NCBI RefSeq assembly: GCF_905475395.1
Contig: NC_058338.1
Span: forward strand, 98,503,435-98,567,434
Direction: 5' to 3'
From: Chrysoperla carnea
Taxonomy: Eukaryota > Arthropoda > Insecta > Neuroptera > Chrysopidae
Length of the DNA: 64,000 bases
Below, one piece after another: positions 23,401-32,889 of the stretch (its first letter is position 1; the number at the start of each line of letters is the position of its first letter). The notes beneath the pieces are model-generated. The model made no database searches and was not told the origin of the DNA. It was given only the letters and a program-made list of their open reading frames with translations. A program made the translations under genes and the position numbers.

Positions 23401-26400
23401 TGTTAAAAACTTGGATAAAAAACTCGTATGATTAAAAACTTACTTGAACCACTTGGAACCCATTTAATTCCAATCCACCATAATGAGAACATTGTTGAAT
23501 GATGATAAACATGTAAGAATGTTAATTGTTGATGTTTTTTTCGAAGGATGAAGAAGAATGTGTCACAAAATTCAAGTAGTTTTGAAAAATAATACCACCA
23601 AACGGCATTCGTTATTTGTAATTCATCAGGATGTTTAATATCACGACATGGTTCACATACGTAACTATACTTTAGTCGTGTTGATGCTGTGAAAAGCTAC
23701 AAAGTATAAAAAAGCGGAAAAATTAATTTTTATGAATTATTCATTTATTTATAGTATGAGGATTTACAACGTTTTCAAGAGCTTATTTTAAGACGATTGA
23801 ATTTTGGATATTTATTTCGTTATTGAACTTATTGATTGGTTTGAAGTAGGAAAGGGGAGTCATTCATAAAGTCATAATTAGATATTTGAATTTTTGTACA
23901 GGTTTGTAAATGACCAAGGCTGCCCTGTAATTGGAGCAGTCTTGAACACGCCTGGGCTAGTTTTGAATCAGTATTTTTAAATGAACAACAAGTGAAATAG
24001 ACAATTGACTGAGTTAATTGTTTAAATATCCTGCATGAAAATTATTGAATATCAATGCTTGCATTATTTTTTTGTACCTGTAAATTTTCAAATCATTATC
24101 TTTTATAGTTTTAGAGAAAATGGACACCAAAGTTTTGACATAATTTGCGCCCTCATGGATAAACTGTGACAAATTTTTCAAATAAAAGTTTATTTTTTTA
24201 CAAGAAACATTTTTTATAGTTTTGTTAACTTTTGTTCAATTTTTACACCTAGAGCACGCTATAAAAATTTCAGGTTAACATCTCTTTTCGTTTTTAAGTT
24301 ATCGTGTTCACAGACGGGCAGTCAGACAGGCGGACAACCGGAAATTCCTTAATTTATTTTATATACCTATATCAAATTTTTTTCGTAGCATCAATATTTT
24401 TAAGCGTTATAAACTTGGGACAAAACTTGGTATACCTTGATATATATTGCATTTATACAGGGTATAAAAACTGAATAATTTTTAAATGAATTAATTTTAT
24501 GTAAGTATAAGTTAAATAATGAATAGACAAACATTTCAAATGAAAGCTATCAAAATTGAGATTTAATTAACAAAAACCAGCATATTAAAAAAAATATTAA
24601 GTCACTTGGAACAATATCATTATTTAATAATTTCACTTTAAAAAAGGAGGTCTGAAATTACTGGCTAATATAGGAATTTCGTAAAAAGTTTCATAGCACC
24701 ACTGACCAAGAAAACGAAAATTAACATCCAAAACTCATAAAGAAATTACCTACTAATACTACATATTAGCCTAAATTATACGCAATCGGAGCTACCCAGC
24801 GAATGACCTGGCTATTGTTACAGCTAGAGAGATAGGTGCCGGAATAGTTGTTCTCAGTGAGCCAAATAAAAGAGCTATTGCAAATAAGAATGACTGGATA
24901 TACGATGCTGATTTGGACACAGCAATAAAAATATTGGACCGAAATATTGCTGTTAAGAATCAAGGAAGTGGTAAAAATTTCTGCTATGTTACTACGCCCT
25001 CATTTACAATTTATGGATGCTACGCGTCTCCAAACAAGAAAATAGAGGAACTATCGGATATACTAGAGCAGATAGGAAACTGCATAAGAACAAGAGGCGT
25101 TGAGGCAATAGTTGTTGGAGATTTTAATGCAAAATCCCCACAATGGGGAATGATGGCGAACGATGCAAGAGGACAACTGGTTTCAGAATGGATAGCTGAA
25201 CACGACCTAATCGTCAAAAATGTAGGGAAAAAACCGACTTTCCAAAGAAATGGCTACGGCTCGATACTTGATTTGACTCTAGCAACGACAGGAATTGGAA
25301 GAAAAATCACTCACTGGGAAGTAAGTGACATTGAATCTCTGAGTGACCATAATTATATCATTTTTGAAGTGAGGGAAGACATAAAGAACCATCATGTGAA
25401 AAAAATAGTAAGAGGTTGGAATACCAAGAAAATGGACGAGGACAAAAAATCCCAAGCCATTCAAGATTTTGTAAAATATTCCACAATCACACAACCGGCT
25501 AAAGAACTATCGGGCACGTTATCCAAAATATGCGATGCATGCATGCCAAAGAAAGGACTGACAAAGACGCGACAGCCCATGTATTGGTGGAACAACGAAA
25601 TTGCAGAACTCCGCAAGAAATGCATCCGGAAACGAAGACAGCTTACGAGGGTTGCTAAAAAACACGATACTGCACTTAAAACAGTCCTGCAGGAAGAGTA
25701 CGCCCTTTACAAAAAACGACTACGCAACTGCATCAAAACATCGAAAAAGAAAATCTGGGAAAGTGTACTTGACGACATTAATAGGGACGTCTGGGGTAAG
25801 GGATACGTCATTGTGAAGAAAAGACTCGTTGGGAACCCACCTAAATCCCAACTGACTATGAAAGCCACGGAGAATGTTGTACGATATCTTTTTCCGATAC
25901 ATGAACCCGTAAACTTTACTACCATTAAAGGATCCGATTTCAGAAACTTCACGGAAGAAGAACTAGAAGTGGCAGCAAGTAAGATCAAAAAAAACAAAGC
26001 TCCTGGTCCAGGTAACATACCACCTGAAATAATAAAAGAAGTAGCGCAAACTAAGCCGAAATATATTCTTGAAATATACAACGCGTTGGCAAAAAGATCA
26101 GAGTTTCCAAAGGAATGGAAAAGTGCCAAGCTTGTTTTATTGAAAAAGGGGGATAAGCCAGTTGAAAACCCTAGTTCATATAGACCTATATGCCTCCTCG
26201 ATGTCGAAGGTAAACTGTACGAACACTTAATTCTCATAAGGCTCAAAAGGGAATTGGACCGTACCGGAAGCCTAGCAGACAACCAGTTCGGCTTCAGAGA
26301 GGGTAGACAGACAGTTGATGCTATTCGAAAAGTTATAGAAACAGCACAAAAAGCAGCTGCCTTCTCCAAGACATTTCGGCGCCTCTGTGCGGTTATCTCA

Positions 26401-27832
26401 CTCGATGTTAAAAATGCCTTTAACAGTGCTTCGTGGCAGATCATTCTTAATGAGCTAAGGGTGAGGAAAATTGATGAAAGCCTTATCAGTTTAATAGCGT
26501 CGTATCTGTCGGAACGGGAAATAATACTAGAAGCAGAAGGAAAGGTCACAAAGAAGGAAGTCAGTAGTGGTGTACCACAAGGGTCTATACTAGGCCCAAC
26601 CTTGTGGAATATCCAATACGACAGCCTACTGAAAATGAAACTTCCTATAGGAGTGGAGCTAGTGGGTTTCGCTGACGATATAGCTATGACTGTGGTAGCA
26701 ACCAACGAGGAAACTCTAATGAATCACGGAAATACTGCCGTTCAAAGAGTGGTCCAATGGATGGAGAAGAGGAAACTGACAATAGCACCAGAGAAAACCG
26801 AAGCAGTTCTCTTAACAACTAAAAGAAACGTTGGTCCCATTGAGTTTGAGGTTCAAGGGGTCTCAATCCGTCCAGGCAAGGTTTTAAAGCAGTTAGGTGT
26901 TTGGTTGGACACCAAACTTAATTTTGGAGTGCACCTAGACAAGACTATACAGAAAGCCGAGAGAACCATGTCAGCATTATCGAGCCTCATGCCCAATTTG
27001 GGAGGACCCAGAGCCTCCAAAAGACGAATATTGTCCAGCGTAATTCATTCTCAATTACTTTACGCAGCTCCTGCCTGGCAACAAGCGATGAAGAAACAAC
27101 ACCTGCTGAGAAAGATGGTGAGACTGCAAAAAATCATTTGCATCAGAGTGTGCAGCGGATACCGGACAATTTCAGCTGAAGGTGCTGGTGTTATATCAGG
27201 CATACCCCCGATAGACCTATTAGTGGATGAAAGACTTCAACTCTATGAAGGTCGGCCTACTGAAGAAGTCAAAGTTAGCACAATGGAAAAATGGCAGAAA
27301 AGGTGGGAATCTGGGATCCATGGTCGCTGGACATGGAATTTAATTCCAAATATCAAAAACTGGATCGAAAGACCACACGGAGAGGTGGACTACTTTTTGA
27401 CTCAAGCCCTGTCCGGTCATGGTTGCTTCAAAAAGTTTCTGTTTGACCGAAAAAGATCCGAAACCGATAAATGCCCTTACTGCAATCAGATAGATGACGC
27501 GGAACATACACTCTTTTTCTGCCCTAGATGGGAAGCAGCCAGAGAAATATTCCAGAGGAAAACAGGGGAGACTTTCACCTCGCAATCCATGATGAAAAGC
27601 TTGCTACTGTCACGAGACGAATGGATAAAGGCCTATGAAGTAGTGCGTGTCATTATAGAGACGAAAGAAAAAGAAGGCAGAGAGAAAACCTGATGTAATT
27701 TTAAAGACAGTACTCGCATTGAAGTAATGCTAACGCGGTTCCAATGCGAACTACTAGATTGAGGAGGGGTTTTAGTCGGTAGGAATCTCGACACTATCCA
27801 CGAGGATGTCTTATGCAAGATTTCCCCTCCTC

Positions 27833-27877
<45 letters not shown>

Positions 27878-30800
27878 ATACGTATTGAAAACAATTTCAA
27901 ATCTACCCCAAAAACTTCGTTCAAATCTGTCCCAAAGAGGTGTTTCCAGGAAAAACATAAATTGAATAGCGGAACACATTTCTATGATGAGATTTCTTAC
28001 TTAATTTTTATTCAAACTATATACTCTATCAAATTGAGAAAAAAAAAGCACTCACCGTTTTATTAAATTACGTCTAGGAATATCATAGAAGTAAAATAAA
28101 AAATGTAGGTACACATTAAACATCGTTTTTTCCCCAAATATTAGCATTTTTTAAAGTCGATTCTATTAAATAAATGATTACCCGATTTTACCCGCCAATT
28201 ACTTGTGTTCAATTACTTGCTCGATTACCCGTTTGATGACAAATTACCCAAAAAATGGGTAATTACCCGGACATTGGCAACACTGGTACACAAATGATTG
28301 GTGAAAACAAACTATCGCTTTTACCGGTTATTCAACTATGAAATATTATAATGGACAAGTGACAGCTATTCGCATCAGCGTTGTCATTGTAAATCACGTC
28401 TCTGATCACGACCAACTAGTGATTTGTAAATTCATTTGTTCTAAGCTGCCCCTCTACCCTAGTTATTGCATCCAAGTTCTAACACTAATTGCGTGCTAGT
28501 AAAGCGACGGAATTTTTTTGCCAGCCAAATTAAAATTATATTCTTTAATTATAAAACTAAATCATATTAATATTACAACCACACTAAAATAATTTCTAAA
28601 TGTTTTTATACCATGTATATGAAATATATCAAGGTATACTAAGTTTAGTCCCAAGTTTGTGACGCTTAAAAATATTAATGCTAACCAAAAAATTTTGGTA
28701 TAGGTGTTTAAAAAATCACTTAATTAGTCCATTTCGGTTGTCTGTCTGTCTGTCGTCTGTCCGTCTGTCATCACGATTACTCAAAAACGAAAAGGGATAT
28801 CAATCTGAAATTTTTATAGCGTGGTGAGGACGTAAAAAGTGGGGTCGAGTTCGTAAATGAGCAACATAGGTCAATTGGGTCTTGTAAACCGTTAAAGATA
28901 GAAAAAAGTTTAAATGTAAAAAATGTTCCTTATAAAAAAATAACCACTTTTACACTTAGAATGTTTTAAAACGAGCATTTTTTTTGACATAGAGATATGT
29001 ATGTGTTATGTGACACAGTAACCAAGACTGTCTATTTATGGTATTTCAACAATAAACTCAGTCAATTGTTTGTTTTCACTTGTTTTTTTTTTTTTTTTTT
29101 ATATCTTCAATTGTGTTTACCTACATTGTTGTAACTTTTCATTCATAAAAGGGTACGCTTTCATTCATATAAAAAAACAAATATCCAATATACAGCCATC
29201 TAGAACTCAACTATTTAGTAACTTTGGTGTAGCTCTGTGAGTGAAATTTATTTAATGGCTACTTATCATTGACAAGGTATTAGTTTTCAAAACATCGTAC
29301 TAAATATCCACCTGAAGTCCTGAAATAGCTTCAAATTATAGTATATGTTTCAAATTGTCAGTAGACAAATTATTTTAAGTATTTATAATCATCTTCAAGC
29401 GATATTTTGAAGTTTTTGTAATCATTATAATTGCAAATATCCAGGCGATATTAATTCCAGATATCCAGAAAATAATTCCCTCAACAGTGAACGGGATATA
29501 CAGAATGGACCATTTTCATCTATTATGGCAAATACCTAACTCGTTTTGTAGTTTAAATTAAAATAACTTAAACAAAAGTTGCAAAGTTTAATGGGGGACG
29601 TCACGATGTGGGACCTCAGAGTTTGGTGGGGGGCATCATAATAGCCAATTTAGTTTCTAAATGGTAAGAGAGAAATTAACACTCTAAATTAGAAAGTTGA
29701 TTCTTCTAAAACTTTTTATTTAAAACGTTTTTTCGAAAATCGTTAGCTTTCGAAGGAAATACGACCTAAAAAAATATATCATTATTGCATTTAATCGAAA
29801 AAAACACGTTAACTACAGAAAAGTGCTTTAGCTAAAAGTTGTCAAGGGCAATATAAGACATTCGTCTGTGTCCATGACTTACAATTATCGAAAAACTTGG
29901 ATACAAATTTTTTTATGGGGATTAAATTTCTAATTTAAAGTGTTATTCTATCTCTTACCATGTAGGATCTAAATTGAACACTAAGGCCACCCAGTGATGG
30001 ATTTAGGCCTAGGCCCGTGTGGCCCGGGCCTAGGGCGGCAGAATTTGAAGGGCGGCAAAATTTATGAAATGCCAAAATTTTAGAGTCACAAAAAAGTAAA
30101 GGCAATCAATTATAAAAATTGGTTCAGAATAGTTTTTATAAAAAATTTTCGATAGAAAATATTATAATCCAATTCATTAATCTACTTCTCAATCTGTGTG
30201 GGTAAGATGTTAATTTTTTAATCGATCAATGATATTCTTTATCGAGTAATGTTCTTTACTTTAATAAAACATAAAACAGCTCGACGAGGAAATAGCGTAT
30301 TGGAAAAAAAATTTATACCGAGTAATTGCAATTATTAAATCATTAGCAATTAGAGGATTGCCATTTCGAGGAAATTCTGAACGAATAGGAGATCCTCATA
30401 ATGGGAATTTTTTAGGATCATCATTCACGGAATCTTCGAGATGTTTATCCGAATTGGCAAGCATGGGCCAAGATAGACTTAATGCACTTGCATTACTGTC
30501 TATTGAAGCCCAACTAGTCCAAGAAATTAATTACGACGACATAATTGACGTTTTTGCACGGACCAAAGCCAGGAAAAAGAAATTTTCCAATTGATTAATA
30601 TTAAAAGAAATATGAATTATTTATCTGTCTAAAGTTTATATATATATTTATCTGTCTTGTTTATCAGTAATATTTAAAAAATTATATTTCAATAAATTAA
30701 GTTACTTTAAAATAAAAAAAAACTGGATCAAAATTAATGAAATTCATTCTATCAAAAAGGGCGGCGCATAGAATGGGGCCTAGGGCGGCAGCAAGCCTAA

Positions 30801-31780
30801 ATCCGTCCCTGAGGCCACCTGGAGAACTAGGTCCAATCTGATGTCAGAACATGATGTCTCCCATTAAACTTTGCAACTACTATCCAAAATAGATTAAAAT
30901 CCTGTACATTATAATTCCTAGATTTTCCCGGTTAGTCGTCAAACGTTTATATAGGAACTCGATGAAATTCGATATGTCGAATTAAAAAAAGATAAATATG
31001 AATAACTAGCTCGACCCGTGGCTACCATGTACCCGTGATTAAAACAGTAAACAGCAAATTTCGTAGAAAAGTAGTGAAAAAAGTCAAAAGTCCTTAAATT
31101 AATATTAGGAGAACATGTAAAAAAAAACATGTTTGCCTAATAATGTTTTGAGTATTATTTGCCTCGAGTATTAGGAGAACATCTGTAAAAACTAACATGT
31201 TTGCCTAATAATCTTATTATTCAAATTTTTGATATTTTTTAGTTCAAATTATTTGTCTAGCGTGTTTTTTCCTAAATGGTACATTTTTAGATTGTGTGTA
31301 TATTTTTCGTCAATCCTAGACGTAATAAGCTTTAAAATGAGGGATGAATCATGGAATTTGATAAAGGAATAAGGAAAGGTAAGGGTAGGACAGAAAAAAC
31401 TTACTTGGGTAATAATAAATAAGATATTTACCTCAACAGCGATATAAGCATTTAATGCAGCCATTGCCAAATTATATGGTATTAAAGCCCATGTTAATTT
31501 AAATGCTTTTCGATGTTTCATTACTTTTGGACCAATCCATACTATTATTAAATATAATAAGGTATAAAATAATGTGGGCGTTGGTGAATCTACTAAGGGC
31601 CAACCTTTTGTTCGTGAATCTAAAAAATAAATTGATTTAATAGTTTTATTAGCTTAAGTTCAAATATCATAATCGATAAAAACAGAAATGTTTTGGCTTA
31701 CCTGCTAAAGATAATGTCCATAAGTAATAATCGTAAATATCATGAAATACTGATTGAGTTTTATTCATTAATTCAGCCAT
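17460..31780 (-). CDS. Very-long-chain fatty acid elongase (ELOVL family)
   Basis: Six coding exons on the minus strand join without a frame break: 31780-31702, 31619-31432, 23696-23444, 19168-19041, 18963-18814 and 17612-17460 (stop 17462-17460). All have AG acceptors and GT donors. The 316-residue product is a multi-pass ER membrane 3-ketoacyl-CoA synthase that condenses malonyl-CoA with long acyl-CoA. Signatures are KLLEFCDT (128-135), the catalytic histidine box HVYHH (151-155), [12 protein letters not shown] (181-192) and TILQLIQ (212-218). About six or seven hydrophobic spans run from residue 38 to 263. The tail is Asn/Gly/His-rich with [18 protein letters not shown], and ends KKIN, a KKxx ER-retrieval signal. 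The closest type is the insect ELOVL4/ELOVL7-like group. The exon with the ATG begins at 31815 with a TTACAG acceptor, so an upstream non-coding exon must exist. Introns are 82, 7,735, 4,275, 77 and 1,201 bp. The two largest are loaded with transposons, including an antisense R1-clade element. Confidence 0.95.
18189..18482 (+). mobile_element. tRNA-Leu-derived SINE in the last elongase intron
   Basis: The head looks like tRNA-Leu: A box TGGCCGAGCGGTCTAAGG and B box GGGTTCGAATCC. It lacks a proper acceptor stem and anticodon arm, so it is not a tRNA gene. A body of about 200 bp follows, ending in an ATT repeat. A perfect 13-bp target duplication, TATATAAGATAAT, lies at 18176-18188 and 18483-18495, which fixes the boundaries and indicates L1-type retroposition. 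It inserted antisense to the elongase gene. Confidence 0.9.
19385..20350 (-). pseudogene. Decayed non-LTR reverse transcriptase (R2-like)
   Basis: On the minus strand, three conserved reverse-transcriptase blocks occur in the right order but in shifting frames. They are a motif-A-like block, [15 protein letters not shown] (about 20105-20150), the catalytic-loop relative [13 protein letters not shown] (about 19815-19855, YTDD in place of YADD), and a thumb-like [13 protein letters not shown] (about 19605-19645). The last is followed by residues resembling the R2-type segment that precedes the C-terminal domain. Multiple stops and frameshifts show it is dead. The clade call (R2/NeSL-like rather than R1) rests on the FGSV.H and YxxLGVxxG patterns. 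The GC content is visibly higher than the surroundings. It lies inside the 4.3-kb elongase intron in the gene's sense direction. Confidence 0.55.
20351..21225 (-). other. GC-richer segment, probably the 5' part of the decayed retroelement
   Basis: Composition matches the reverse-transcriptase fossil next door rather than the AT-rich intron. It would be the upstream (N-terminal) part of that element on the minus strand. I could not recognise a domain in any frame, and no frame stays open for long. Confidence 0.3.
21230..22610. repeat. Family G repeat, copy 2 (interrupted)
   Basis: The left part (21335-21395: CCATGTTCCAAAAAACAGTT, TAATAATCGGATCTC) and the right part (22420-22610: ACACTAAATTTCAACATCTT) are the two halves of a family G unit split by the element at 21398-22416. 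A minisatellite of about 21 bp (core ACACTTTGAAGAA), in about four units at 21265-21338, precedes it. Confidence 0.6.
21398..22416. mobile_element. 1.0-kb TA-flanked inverted-repeat element
   Basis: The ends are GTGCTGT and its complement ACAGCAC, flanked by TA at 21396-21397 and 22417-22418. Comparison with the uninterrupted family G copy near 16745 supports the empty site. Inner arms of about 125 bp (21777-21905 and 22196-22330) are about 90 percent alike, e.g. ATCTGTTTACCGAATGAAAG and its complement. Non-coding; probably a non-autonomous Tc1/mariner-like foldback element. It lies in an elongase intron. Confidence 0.65.
22985..23290. repeat. Family G repeat, copy 3
   Basis: This is a close relative of 16600-16990 with the middle section deleted: GGCGGGTCTAAAGGTTATAT joins blocks that are 80 bp apart in copy 1. 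It lies in the 4.3-kb elongase intron, about 150 bp from the histidine-box exon. Confidence 0.65.
23990..24475 (-). repeat. Family A repeat, copy 3
   Basis: Minus-oriented and nearly complete. It has CAATTGACTGAGTTAATTG at its 3' end, the conserved GATAAACTGTGA-type block, and ends in the complement of the head near 24470. The GTCT microsatellite is replaced by GACGGGCAGTCAGACAGGCG. It lies in the 7.7-kb elongase intron, 300 bp from the R1 insertion. Confidence 0.75.
24783..27872 (+). mobile_element. 5'-truncated R1-clade non-LTR retrotransposon, recent insertion
   Basis: The element is bounded by a 10-bp target duplication, AAATTATACG, at 24773-24782 and 27873-27882. It ends in an A-run of 37-40. 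The left end falls inside the endonuclease coding region, so ORF1 and the 5' UTR were lost by the usual incomplete reverse transcription. The remaining frame is fully open. The 3' UTR is about 140 bp and holds a GAGGAGGGG arm (about 27761) that can pair with CCCCTCCTC (about 27823). It inserted in the 7.7-kb elongase intron, antisense to the gene. Confidence 0.95.
24784..27693 (+). CDS. Endonuclease-reverse transcriptase (ORF2) of an R1-clade element, N-terminally truncated
   Basis: 969 codons are open from the element's truncated edge; the in-frame stop just upstream belongs to the target DNA. The frame begins [10 protein letters not shown], in the middle of the N-terminal motif of R1-type AP-like endonucleases, so fewer than about ten residues and the first catalytic-site Asn region are missing. 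The endonuclease has [20 protein letters not shown] and LSDHNY. The reverse transcriptase has the [14 protein letters not shown] entry motif, [39 protein letters not shown] and the catalytic FADD at 26668-26679. The tail carries a C-x2-C...H-x4-C zinc knuckle (27472-27522). All catalytic residues of the RT are present. Without ORF1, a promoter or an intact endonuclease start it should not be autonomous. A 332-codon antisense frame inside it is a shadow. Confidence 0.95.
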   Translation, partial: NRSYPANDLAIVTAREIGAGIVVLSEPNKRAIANKNDWIYDADLDTAIKILDRNIAVKNQGSGKNFCYVTTPSFTIYGCYASPNKKIEELSDILEQIGNCIRTRGVEAIVVGDFNAKSPQWGMMANDARGQLVSEWIAEHDLIVKNVGKKPTFQRNGYGSILDLTLATTGIGRKITHWEVSDIESLSDHNYIIFEVREDIKNHHVKKIVRGWNTKKMDEDKKSQAIQDFVKYSTITQPAKELSGTLSKICDACMPKKGLTKTRQPMYWWNNEIAELRKKCIRKRRQLTRVAKKHDTALKTVLQEEYALYKKRLRNCIKTSKKKIWESVLDDINRDVWGKGYVIVKKRLVGNPPKSQLTMKATENVVRYLFPIHEPVNFTTIKGSDFRNFTEEELEVAASKIKKNKAPGPGNIPPEIIKEVAQTKPKYILEIYNALAKRSEFPKEWKSAKLVLLKKGDKPVENPSSYRPICLLDVEGKLYEHLILIRLKRELDRTGSLADNQFGFREGRQTVDAIRKVIETAQKAAAFSKTFRRLCAVISLDVKNAFNSASWQIILNELRVRKIDESLISLIASYLSEREIILEAEGKVTKKEVSSGVPQGSILGPTLWNIQYDSLLKMKLPIGVELVGFADDIAMTVVATNEETLMNHGNTAVQRVVQWMEKRKLTIAPEKTEAVLLTTKRNVGPIEFEVQGVSIRPGKVLKQLGVWLDTKLNFGVHLDKTIQKAERTMSALSSLMPNLGGPRASKRRILSSVIHSQLLYAAPAWQQAMKKQHLLRKMVRLQKIICIRVCSGYRTISAEGAGVISGIPPIDLLVDERLQLYEGRPTEEVKVSTMEKWQKRWESGIHGRWTWNLIPNIKNWIERPHGEVDYFLTQALSGHGCFKKFLFDRKRSETDKCPYCNQIDDAEHTLFFCPRWEAAREIFQRKTGETFTSQSMMKSLLLSRDEWIKAYEVVRVIIETKEKEGREKT
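28140..28287. repeat. Possible transposon terminus with GGGTAATTACCC motifs
   Basis: The segment is full of ATTACCC/GGGTAAT motifs and ends ATTGGCAACACTGG, i.e. CCAGTGTTGCCAAT on the minus strand, which looks like a hAT-type terminus. No matching opposite end was found, so this may be one end of a broken element. Confidence 0.35.
28600..29083 (+). repeat. Family A repeat, copy 4
   Basis: Plus-oriented and almost complete, from TTTTTATACCATGTATATGA to GTTTGTTTTCACTTG followed by a T-run. The CTGTCTGTCTGTC microsatellite is at about 28740. The conserved GGACCC hairpin is deleted here. It lies in the 7.7-kb elongase intron. Confidence 0.8.
29992..30811 (+). mobile_element. Internally deleted hAT transposon with perfect 8-bp duplication
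   Basis: The 820-bp element begins CAGTGATGGATTTAGGCCTA and ends AAATCCGTCCCTG, so the termini are inverted (CAGxGAxGGATTTAGGC). The perfect 8-bp target duplication AGGCCACC lies at 29984-29991 and 30812-30819. Sub-terminal GGGCGGCA blocks occur near both ends. Inside is a fused remnant of the transposase reading frame. It inserted in family B copy 1, within the 7.7-kb elongase intron. Confidence 0.95.
30268..30594 (+). pseudogene. hAT transposase remnant: N-terminal segment fused to C-terminus
   Basis: About 108 codons remain open. The first part contains [20 protein letters not shown] and [20 protein letters not shown], matching the region of zinc-finger MYM type 1-like hAT transposases (DUF4371) that precedes the catalytic core. 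It then jumps to [18 protein letters not shown] and the end of the hAT C-terminal dimerisation domain. The whole catalytic RNase H-like core is missing. An internal deletion has therefore joined the two ends in frame. It has no plausible catalytic activity. Confidence 0.8.
31102..31214. repeat. Two tandem hairpins of about 43 bp
   Basis: ATTAGGAGAACATGT, an A-run and ACATGTTTGCCTAATAAT occur at about 31106-31145 and again at about 31170-31214. Each copy can fold on itself. The block is 220 bp downstream of the second elongase coding exon, in the 7.7-kb intron. Confidence 0.6.
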
Positions 31781-31815
31781 ATTGAGTAATTTTATCAATT
31801 TTGTCTAATCCTAAT
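31781..31815 (-). other. 5' UTR part of the first coding exon of the elongase
   Basis: The 35 bases upstream of the ATG end at a good acceptor (TTTTTGTTACAG on the minus strand). The leader therefore continues in at least one further exon at higher coordinates. Confidence 0.7.
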
Positions 31816-32889
31816 CTGTAACAAAAAGAAAAATTGGAATTATTAGATAAATAAATAAAGATTTCATAGGAAACAAAAAATATAACAAATTCTATGATCA
31901 TCAGAAAAGGAATTTCTGATTAATTCCGACTGAAGATCATTTAAAGCTTTACATTGAATAAAAAGTTAAAATATTTTTTATATTCGTTATAATTTAGAGC
32001 TTTGAGCAGATTTGCATCATAAAAATGTAGTTTCTGTGAAAATTGAAGAAAAAATTTCTTATCGAACCAAAACTTTCCACAGAAATGCAAGGGTAATCAC
32101 TCGCATAGATTTTTGAATATTTATTTCATCGTTTTGTTTTTTCTAGCATACTCTAATGTGTTGCCATAGTACACTCATCTTGGGGGGTTAAACCTCTCGG
32201 TTTTTGTAAACAAGGTAAACTTCAATGATATAATTTGATACGCACAATCTTCAATCTAGTAAATAAAATTTTACATCTCTATCGCGAAGCAAGTATACAA
32301 AAGTTTGATTACAAATTTCCAAACCTATTCCAAACTATCGTATTTTTCATAGAACCCAAGAAAAATGTGTTTAATTAAGACGGTTACCTATTATATAAGA
32401 AAGTTTTTAAAAATATTGTCCGATCATCGTTTACAAATAACTTAAAAACGAAAAATCACGAAGAAATGTCCTTATGAATATAATATGGTGGTTCAAAACT
32501 TTTAATTTCCTGGCATACAAAATTTACTTTTATTCAAGTGCGCATCAACCCCCAAAAAGGTAATGGCAAATGCGAATCGGAGTATGAACTGTCTCATGAT
32601 CGATATAGTGCATTATTACAAAGGAGATGTTTACAAAATATATGAGGCCCAGACCAAAATTTTGTACTGTGTATTTGTAAATTAGTAAACCTGTAAAATG
32701 TTTGTTCGCTCACAAAAATTACAAAAGTAAAAGTGCGTTTGTTTACACATCACTGTACCACATTTAGACTCTAAACTACTGAACCAATTTTGATGAAATT
32801 TTTACAATTTCAAATCAAATTAAACGCCAGTATAACAAACTCAAGCCTTCTTTTTTTTTTCGCGAAAGCGTTGATAATATCATCGATTT
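31816..32889. other. No gene seen (5' intron of the elongase)
   Basis: AT-rich DNA upstream of the start exon. No open frame or element end recognised. Confidence 0.4.

Larger units (their letters stand above)
29501..30904. mobile_element. Family B long-inverted-repeat element, copy 1 (interrupted)
   Basis: The left end CAGAATGGACCATTTT and the right end, the complement of CAGGATTTTAATCT, match family B at 37953-38619. The left arm (AACAAAAGTTGCAAAGTTTA) is mirrored by the right arm (AAACTTTGCAACT). A hAT element (29992-30811) is inserted with a perfect duplication. Without it the element is about 584 bp. Non-coding foldback type; family unassigned. Confidence 0.75.

Noticed and set aside
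25707..26705. 332-codon antisense open frame across the retrotransposon
   Set aside because: It lies wholly opposite the reverse-transcriptase frame, has no recognisable domain, and is explained by codon constraints on the sense strand.
28738..28765. CTGTCTGTC runs as an independent microsatellite locus
   Set aside because: They are a built-in, variable segment of the family A repeat and recur at the same position in other copies.
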